From positions 1-30,377 of the IMG/VR virus record IMGVR_UViG_3300025769_000549: 30,377 bases of DNA, one strand, 5' to 3'. Positions 1-9,600 of the stretch are shown here, in pieces. The first letter of the stretch is position 1; each line of letters opens with the position of its first letter. The notes beneath the pieces were generated by a model that was not told the origin of the DNA, searched no databases, and saw only the letters and a program-made list of their open reading frames with translations. Source of the stretch: a virus. A program made the position numbers and the translations under genes.

Positions 1-75
1 GTTTTGTGAACAACATTTTTTTGGCGCTGCACAAGCTGCCAATGCTATACACATTATTATAATTAGTTTTTTCAT
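1..75 (-). CDS. Start of a second small lipoprotein, cut by the window edge
   Basis: Reading down from the ATG at 73-75 gives 25 open codons to the left edge, beginning MKKLIIIMCIALAACAAPKK and followed by CCSQN. This is a lipoprotein signal peptide: two lysines, a hydrophobic core and a lipobox LAAC with the lipid-attachment cysteine at residue 15. Two further adjacent cysteines follow. The start codon overlaps the stop of the preceding lipoprotein gene in an ATGA arrangement, which suggests translational coupling and supports this start. The protein should be exported and anchored in the inner or outer membrane. Small Cys-rich lipoproteins at this place in a phage genome can be outer-membrane spanins for lysis or superinfection-exclusion proteins; the visible piece does not decide between them. 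The signal peptide is clear, the function is unknown. Confidence 0.72.
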   Translation of the reverse strand, partial: MKKLIIIMCIALAACAAPKKCCSQN

Positions 76-620
76 TCTTTTATTTTAATTGTTATATCGT
101 GTGGCGCGTATTCGTTACCGCCAAAATAAGGATATAAATAGTACCTACGTATTAAACCCCAATTACCTTCAGGTCTTCTACGTACAAGCGTAGTATCGTT
201 ATCTATTACTATTACATAATAAAACGTTTTTATATCAATTGTAGCGTCATAAATTACATCTGGTTCTATAGTTTTTATTGTAGCAGAGCTATGTCTACCT
301 TCTTCATGACGCAGCCAGCAAAGTTCTAGCTCGTTATTTAAATACCTCCAACCAAGCCTTATTGAGTATTTTTGATGGCGCAAACCAAAGTCACTCATGC
401 CGTATATTTTATTTACATCATGTTGGTTTTCTGGTATTTCACTGGTGTATATAGCTGATTCATCTAATATAAACTTAAAACTTATTCTAGAATTATCTGG
501 ATGGTTTATAAAACTACCTGAGCTATGCTCACCAGCTGGTATTGTATAAACTCTAAAGCCAAGATCATCAACTTCTTTTGAACATGAAACCAATAAAAGA
601 AGTATCAGAAGTTTTTTCAT
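72..620 (-). CDS. Phage-encoded lipoprotein, 182 aa, unknown function
   Basis: The N-terminus has a short signal peptide of lipoprotein type (MKKLLILLLLVSC), with the lipid-attachment cysteine at residue 13. The next residues are SKEVDD; an acidic cluster right after the cysteine resembles the lipoprotein export signal that sends Bacteroidetes lipoproteins to the cell surface. The mature part of about 170 residues looks beta-rich, with many aromatic and charged residues (for example LGWRYLNNELELCW and, near the C-terminus, YPYFGGNEYAPHDITI). It resembles in style uncharacterised lipoproteins of Bacteroidetes, so host origin is possible. It lies 8 bases after the giant ejected-protein gene and overlaps the next lipoprotein gene by ATGA, so it is co-transcribed with the virion genes. 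Surface display after infection, for example to block further phage adsorption, is a reasonable guess; a lysis role or a virion role is not excluded. Confidence 0.8.
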   Translation of the reverse strand: MKKLLILLLLVSCSKEVDDLGFRVYTIPAGEHSSGSFINHPDNSRISFKFILDESAIYTSEIPENQHDVNKIYGMSDFGLRHQKYSIRLGWRYLNNELELCWLRHEEGRHSSATIKTIEPDVIYDATIDIKTFYYVIVIDNDTTLVRRRPEGNWGLIRRYYLYPYFGGNEYAPHDITIKIKE

Positions 621-628
621 ATTATTAA

Positions 629-3600
629 TTAATTAGACGAGCCAAATTTTCTTTTTTTCTTAGACGAACCAAATTTTCTTTTTTTCTTAGACGAACCAAA
701 CTTTCTTTTTTTAGATGAGCCAAATTTTCTTTTTTTACTTGACTTTTCTCTAACATCAACACCTACACTCCAAGCGTTCCAACCTAAAATAATAGCTATA
801 CGTTTCCATGTTTGAGTTTGAGTATCTAATGCCGCTCTTATGTTTTGCAGTTTGTTATATATTCTGTTTACAGGTGCATTAAATAAACCTTCTGTAACAC
901 CTGTGGTAACCTCCCAGACAGGGTTGTCAATGTTTAATATACCCATTTCTTCTCTTTCTTGTTTGCTCCACTTCCAACTTTGTGTTGCTGAATATATTTT
1001 TCTAGCTTTAATACCAATAGGTGGTGCTAAATTAAAAAACTCAATTAATACATAAGCGTAGTCAGCCCTATTGCCTTTTTTATCTTGTTCAGCAGCTTTT
1101 AAAGCCATGTTTTTTAAAGTTGAAACAATAGCTCCACCAACACCTATACCTCTTAATGTGCTATCTAACATAGAGTTCCACAAACGAGCTTGTTTTTTAT
1201 CTATTAATTCTTCATCTTCATCTTCACCACCAAACATTAGCGCGAGTAAACCTGTTTGTAAAGCGTAAAAAATCATATTTTGAACAAAAGAATAATATAT
1301 TATTTTAGATATATTAGATTTTGTATCACCTCTACCGTTTATTAAATCTAAAAAGGCTTTTTTAGTTAAACGGGCATATTGCATTGGCGTATTTTGAAAA
1401 GCTAATATTAATCTTCCAAGCACCGAAGCTTGTTCTTGAGAAATCATATCTGCTCTAGCTGACTGCTGTGTTGCCTCTGCTATTTCTTGAAAATCTGACC
1501 AAGCTTTTTCTTTAGCTTGTTCTTCGGGCATTCCTTCGCCAACATATTTTCCAATTCTATTTCTATAAAAAGTAGCGCCTCCCATTGCAATTGCAAAACT
1601 ATCCGCAATTTGTGTTGGTGCAAAACCTTTCTGTAATAACCATCTAATAGCCGCTTTTGCCTTGTTGTCTGTTTTACTTAAATGAGAAATTAATTCAGAG
1701 GCGTTTAAATCTTGAGTCAAACCAGATCTACGTTGTTTTAAGAAATCAGAATTAAATATATCAGCAAAATCAGTCCAGAATTGTTCTTGATTTGAAAAGG
1801 CTCTTGCAGCTGCAAATATATTGTTATCGTCCCAATTTATAAAGTTTACGGTAGATAAAGTTTGTAGTATAGCTGATCTTGTGTTAACAAACATCACGGC
1901 AGCAACAGATCCGTTTAGCCAATTCATAAAATCGTTAACCATTTTGTTATCACCATAACTTCTGTTGGTACCGTTTTCCATACGCCATATTATGTCTTCT
2001 AAAGCTTGTCTAAACTTTTTACCATATATAGCTTCTATTTTATTCATGTTAGGTCCAATAAGTTGCCTGCCATTTTTACCGCCCCATTTACCAAAAACTA
2101 TTTCTCTATTTTGTTTAAATAAGTCTAAGAAAGAACCCATTTTTACATTACTAGATTTTTGAAATAAATCGTGTTTTATACCGTCTGTTTCCCATGTTGT
2201 AGTAGGCTCCGTATAACCTTTTAAATCTCTTGTAATATCATTTAAACCTAGCGCAAACGCAAGAAGCTGCTCGTCGTTTTCAACAATTGCAACAAGCTCA
2301 GCTTTATCAGTTTCTGACAAAGCAGGTATTTCGTAACCAGCCTTATCCCACAAATAAACTCTAATAGCATCTTCTACTACAAAATCACCTTGTATAATTG
2401 ACTCATTTAGCCTTTTTCGCATGCCTTCAAAACTATTTAATAGCTCGTGGTATTCGTTAGCCATTTGCTGTTTAGCTTGGTTAAGTTTTGTTATAGCTTT
2501 ATTGTAAGGATCAAGCAATATTTTTTTGAAAAACTTCATTTGCTCTTCACCTCTTTTGCCTTTACCTAAAAACGCATATAATAAACCTGCAAAATCTTCA
2601 GCAGATGGTGGAATCCAAAACTTCATTTTGCCTTGTTTTTGGCCTCTTTTTCTACCCTTCATTTCTGAAAATCTTTTTTCAGCACCAATTCCAGATTTTT
2701 CTTCTAATATTTTGTTAAACTCTTCGTTGTACTCTGCGCTTTTTGATGACTTAGCTTGTTGTATTTTTGATTTAACATCTAGCTGCTCTAACACATTTTT
2801 AACAGCTTGCACGTTTTGCAAAGCGTCATCTGCAAAATATATGTCATTATAACCTTCTTCAACTTTACCAACTATCCACAATGCTTTAGCTTCACCTGTA
2901 CTGTTGCCTAAACCTGTGATATTTCCTAAAGGTATTTCTAAGCCGTTTTGCTTTAAAAATTCATATATAGCTGGCGCTGACTCAGCAGGTCTAGCGGTTA
3001 ATACAAACATGTTTTCTGTTCCAAACTTACGAGCAAGTTTTAACGCTTTATTAAACAGCGGTGCAACTTTGCCGTCTATAACTTCGTTAAACTCTGAAAA
3101 ATCAAACTTATAACCAGCGTCAGCCATAGTAACATACTGTTTGGCATATTGAGCTGGGGTTAAAGTTCCTTTAGTTCCATCTGGAGCTGCGTATCTAATT
3201 AAAGACTTGCTTGTTGCTAAAGTATCGTCAAAGTCTAATATGCTTATACCTTTTGTTTTTTCATTATAAGCCATTGAACTAGCTAGCTTAGCAACTTCCA
3301 TGTACTGCATAGATTTACTAACGTTTGGAGCTTTTACATCTACAAAAGCACCACCAATTCTATTTTCAGGGTTTCTTATTTCTACAACAGCATCAACATC
3401 TGGGTGTCCTTTTAGCTCTTCGTTATAACTTCTATTTAAAGGTCCTTCAACGATGTTGTTCATATCGCTACCTACTTTGTATTTAGGACCAGCCATAGAT
3501 TGATAACCAGCCTTGTCAATAGCGGTGTTGTGCTTTTTAGTTATTATATTTACTGTAAAATCTTTAAACATTTGGTCAAGCAACTCGTCCCATTTAGATT

Positions 3601-6600
3601 CTGGATTGTTTTTTAATATATTAATTGTTTGAGTAATTAACATAAAGTGTGGCTTGTTATGATCGTATTCTAAGCTAGTGCCAGGATTACTAGGTCCAAT
3701 ATACTTGTTGTTTTCAAAATCCCATAATTTTTCTGAAATACCAAAAACTTTAGCAGCTTTTCTTGATGGAGCCTCCATGCCTTCTCCAAAGCTAAACATT
3801 ATATTTAAAAACATCATTCTGTCTAAAGCCATGTCGCTAGAACCATATTTTTTCCAAGCATTTGTTACTAAATACTTATAAAGAGACCTATTAACATCGG
3901 CTTGAACGTCCCTACGGTCTAAATATTCTAAACCAAACTCTTGTAAATCTCTAATAACATCTTTAGAAGTGTCATTTAAAACACTTAACCCCATGGCTTT
4001 AGGCGATTTCACGTCAAAATATCCATCAGTACCGTAGTTTACTAAATTGTAATAATCTTGCGCTCCACTAGTAACATTTGCTCTAAACCTAGACGAATAA
4101 TCTCCAGATAAAGTAACCCTAATACTACCAGGTTTTATTGGTTTAAACTGTTTGTTAGCTATACCACTAGCGCCCTTATACATCCCGCCAAGCAAAGACA
4201 ACCACAGCCTAGCGTCTTTATAAAGCATTTCTCCTTTTTGAACTTTATCTTTTAGGTCTCTAGCTATTCTAACTAAATTAACCCTACCTTTTTCTACTAA
4301 ATATTTACTAAATACAGAGCTTTTTGTATATTTACCAGAATCACCAGTTATTAATAAATCCATCAACTCAAACAGTTCGTCTTCTTCAGCTCTATTTTCA
4401 AGTCTTGAAGGAACAAAATCCATGAAAGAAGGTGCTGCTAGACCTAAAGCCTCATATCTAACGCTCATTGTTGCCCATATACTTAAAACTCCTAATTTTG
4501 AAAACAGCTGACCGTGTAATTTCTTGTAGTCTACTTTAGAACCTTTAAACGTTTTCTTAAACAACTCTAAAGTTTTCTCGCGCATTTCTTTTTCGTCTTT
4601 TTGATCGTCAATAATTATTAAAGCTATATCATAAGACATTTGTTCTAAACCTTCTAGTATTTCTACCCTTAAATCTTTGTTTTCTTTGTAATATGCTGAT
4701 CTAGCAACTTTAGAAATACCATCAGATAACGCTACTTGCAGTTTGTCGGTTAAATCACCGTGTTTGGCCATAACATTTCTTAGTGATTGACTAGCAACAG
4801 TTCTTCCAAATTGGTTAGCAAAAGCGTGCACAATAGCAGATATGTTTCTATCACCTCTAAAAGATTTGTTGTCTACAATACCAATAGCTTCTTCAATAGC
4901 TTTAATATCTACCACTGGAAATTTGTGGTACATTTGAACGTTGTTCTTTTTCTTACCCTTGTTATAAAGTAATTTTTGTAAAACTGGTCTTATTTTTGTA
5001 GGACCTATTGGTTTGTCTGTTGTTCCAACAAAACCTTCTGGTGTTACTGGCCCAACAAACAATTCAAGACCTAGTTTTCTCATAGCCATCTGCGCAGCTC
5101 TAAGCTCATTTGAACCTCTTGACTCATCTATTCTTAGGTTTGCCATAAATTTAACCGCAGGTATTTTTCCTTCTTTACTAGCCTTTGCGTTTAGCTTCCA
5201 ATTTAACTTGTCAGGATCAATACCAAAAATTTTACTTGTAATGTTGTACGCTAAATCTTGTAAGTTTGCAAAATTAACATTGTATATATCAAATATAACA
5301 CCGTCAGCATCTACAAAACCAAGATCATCTAATTCTTGCAACCACTCTTCAAAGGTTTGGTTTTTTGCAGGACCATTTTTAATTAATAAATAACCTTTTT
5401 CGTAATGATCTTCGTATTCTTTTTGTAAAGTTTCGCCACCAGCTTGAAAAGCTACGTTTACTTTAGGCAAACTTTCTTCACTTTGGTCTAACCTACTTGT
5501 CATACCACTTGTGTCAGCAACCTCATTAACACCTTCAGCATCCATACTTACAGCACCTTCAACTTCACCTTTCTTTTCTTGTTTTAATATTTGACCATAT
5601 CTAAGTGGAAGCAAGGTGTTCATATAAGCCCCAAACTCATTAACGCTAGCATCGTAAGTTCTTGCTAAAGCCACTAGTTGCTCGTAATAACCAGATAAAA
5701 ATTGATCAAAAGTAACTCTTTTACCTTCTTCAAGCGCCATTATGTTTGGGTTAGCAGCAGCAAATTTAGCTAATTGAACAGCAGCGGCCATGTTGTTTGC
5801 TATTAACGCGTCTTGCATTTCTGGTGACGCTACAACTTTACCGTTTTCTATTATATTTTCTTCTAGTATTGTTTTCCTTATTCTAGCGTTTTCTTCAATT
5901 ATTTTTTTAGAAGATTCTTTTAAGTCTAAGTCTTCTAATACTTTGTTTTCCTCATATATACTTGACGCTGCAGATTTTTGAGCTGCCGTTTTTCTTTTGC
6001 TTTTAGCCATAGCAGCTTCTACTTGGGCTTTTGTTCTTTGCTTTGCTGTAAGTTTAACTTCAACCTTTAAACCTTCTTTTTTTATCTTTTTTAAACCAGC
6101 GCTAAATCTACCTCTTTTAGCTTCTCTTGAATAATCTTCTAAGAAATTAATTAAATCTTTAGCGTCTTTAATAACTATGTTAACACCAAATTCACGGGCA
6201 ACGCTTCTGAAAATTTTACCAATTTCACCTAAAAACGAAGTGTCAAATCTATAGTTGTTTTGAAGCATATACTCTGACATTATCGTTAAAAGTTCGTCAG
6301 CATTAAGCTCGTCTACGTAACCATCTGTATCATAAGACGTTTTAAATTTATCTAAAACGTAATCTTTTAAAAAGCTACTCATTCTAGAATCGTTCTTAAA
6401 CTGCTTTCTTAATATTATAGCTAATTTTTGTATATCAGTTACGTAACCACCTGGTTTATCAGAAGCTCTTCTAGCAACTTGACCGTTAATCATCGTTTGT
6501 CTTAACATACCATGTAGTATTTCGTGTTGTATAACAGCAAAATTACCCGTGTTTTTAGCCATGTTCCAATCAACAATAATAGTATGCTTTTTATTAACAT

Positions 6601-9600
6601 CATCATAATATATCATACCACCAGCTTTTTTACCTTCAAATTGCTCTAAAGTTTCTGGTACATACTCAAGTTTTCTGTCTAATAAATTTTCTATCTGTAA
6701 GCTTACCTCTCTTTTTAAATCACCCCGTGAATCATAGTTTGATTTATCATTTCTTAACTCATCTATCTGTAGATTTAATTTTTTATTCTCAACTCTTCTT
6801 CTTGCGTTTTCTTTTTTAGCAAACTCAAAAAATTCTTCAGCAGATGTTGCTTCATGATATAAAAACCCAGATCCGTCAGCTAGTTTTTTACCTCTTTCTT
6901 TTAAAGCTTTATTTCTTTCTTCTTTTCTAACGTTATAACTGTCTTTTCTAATTTTATCGTCAATTGCAGCTATTTTATCGTTTATCTCGTTTATTTCCTG
7001 CTCTACAGCTGTTTTGTCTTTACCTTTTAATAATTCATCTTTCTGCTCTAATAAATTATTTTTTTCTCTTATATAATTAACAGTTTCTACGGTTAAATAA
7101 TCTGGCGCCATCTTCATTGCTTTAGCCATGTCAAAAGCCTCATCCATTACAGTTTTAAGCTGTTCTTTTTGTTTTTTAAGTTGACTTAAATGAGATTTTT
7201 CCCACTCTTCCATTGGAAATAAACTACCGTCATAGTTTTTTTCAATATTTTCTAATCTTTCAATCTCTTTTTCTATTAAGTCAAATCTTGCTTTTGCCGC
7301 GTTATACGTTTTACCAAGCTCTGCAAACTCTGCGTTTAATAAAACGCCTTGCATTTCTCTCACGCCTCTCACGGCTTGCACGGTACCTAAACCTTTTGCT
7401 ACAAAGGCAGTTCCTAGTATTAATTGCTCTTGAGTTCTTAAATCTGCTATTTCCCAAGAGTGGTTTGTTAAATAAACTGATTTTACTATATCGTTAACAA
7501 GAACATCTGCTTCTTCTTCTAAAAATTCTTTAGCAACATTTTTTATAAAAACTTCTCCAGCTTTTTTTCTTGCTATTAAAGAAACTGCTTTATCAAACTG
7601 TCCTTTTGAAGTGGCTTTAAATGATTCAACAAGGGTTTTAACAATACTTCTACCAACACCAGTATTGAACCATTGGTAATCTGGCATTATACCTTGGACA
7701 ATTCCAGTAGCAAGACCCATCCAACTTGCTAGTCCAAAAGCAGCGCCAGTGTCTAAGCCCTGAGATTTTCCGTATTCATAGTTTTGAGCAAATAACATTT
7801 TAAAAGTATGATCAACTTGAAGAGCGTTCATTGCAAATTTATCAGAAAACTTATATCTTTTTTGTAAGCTATGTATAATATCTAAAGAAAAATCATTTTT
7901 ATACAACTTACCTCCATTAGCAGTAATACCAAGTCTTGATGTTAAGCCTGGTTTTGCTTTTTTAATTTTATCTAAACGTTGCATTCTTAAAAGCTTCTTT
8001 CTTTGAGAAACGTTACCAGTACCCAAAGAAAGTGTAAAAGGCAATACTTCACCAATTAAAAACTTACTCCACTGATACATGCCAGCTTGTCTGTCTAGTG
8101 TTTTAAAAAATAATTTATTTTCATTTGGCTTGTCTAAAAATAAACGAGAGTCTGGGTCCATAGAGGCTGGTGTAATATCTGCTCTACTGTATTTAATAAA
8201 TTGATCACCAAACCAATCGAAAGCATCGTACTCCCCTCCACCAATAAGACCGTACTCTTCCATGTCTTTAGTGCCTATACCTAACTCAGCCGCTATTTTA
8301 GTACCTATACCCGTAAACAAAACTCCTAACGCACCTACTTTAGTTCTCATTAATCTTTTTGGAATCTCATATTTAATGTATGAGTTTAGCGCTGTAGATA
8401 ATACATCAGCGGCTTTACCCCAAGCGTTATCTCTACCAGCCATTTCTCTAAGACTTTCGTTAAATTTATCACTTATTGTAAAAGAACTTTTTTCGTAAGG
8501 GTTTTTAAATATATACGTTGGTTTACCACGAAGATAAACGCTATCAGAAAAAGCAGGTTCAAACATTTGGTCTTGCGTGTTATATGCAAGTGATGTGTAC
8601 AAGCCATTCATTTGCTTGCTTAACAAATCTCTTTTGTCATTATTTTTCTTTACCTTAGTATCAAATAAATTTAAATCTTCATTTATATCAACTCTTCTTT
8701 GCTCTAAATCTTTAGATCTTTTTATAAAATTTGTATAGTTACCTATTTGCTCGTCGTTTTTAAAGTTTGGCATCCACTTAGTTGCGCCTTTTTTGTCTGG
8801 AGCGTAATATCCTGTTGGTTTTATAATTCTATTCCAATCATCTTTTAAAGCCATAGACTCTGACTGCCATGTGCTGTATACGCTGCTTAGCCTAGATCTT
8901 TCTTCAACAAGTTTTTCACCTTCTGCAATTAGAGCGTTAGCTTTTTCGCCAATTATTTCCATGTTGTTATTTAGCACTTCAGACCTTGCTTTTAACAACA
9001 TCATCTTTTCAACATCTTCTGTTAAACCTGCTCCTCCCCAACTTGAGGACATAACTTTTTGAAACATTTCAGCTGGTATTTGCTTTAATATTTCTTTTCT
9101 TAATTGAGTTTGATATTCGCCAGCATCAAAATATTCTTCCGCAGATAATATACCTGGGTCATGGGTAAGTATTACATCTGTAAGTCTATTAAGATTTTCT
9201 ATTTGCTTTTTAGCGTTTTGTACGCCTGACGGTTCTTCTTTGTCTTTATTTAACGGGTCTTCTTCCCAGTTTTTTACAGTTGACTCGTGTTTTTCGTATT
9301 CTTGACTATAATCAATAGAAAGCTCTTCTTTTGTCATTTCAAGTTCTAAATCATACTCAAGATGATCCGCAAGTTTTTCTTTCTTTTTTTGTTTTTCTTT
9401 TATAAAGTTTTCAGGTTTGTAATCTTCTTTTTCTGCAGTAACATTTGGGTCTTCTAACTCATCAATAGTGTTATATGTTAATTCACCATCGTCACCACCA
9501 ACGGGTATCATACCGCCGGTTTGCATAAAACCTTGCGCCATAGATCTTTGATTGTTATTTACAACTTGATCTACTATATTTTGTCCAATTTGTATAATAT

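Noticed and set aside
650-720. A-runs in the C-terminal repeats as programmed frameshift sites.
   Set aside because: The A-runs are not in the A AAA AAG phase relative to the reading frame, no stimulating hairpin was seen, and a shift would only alter the last few residues.
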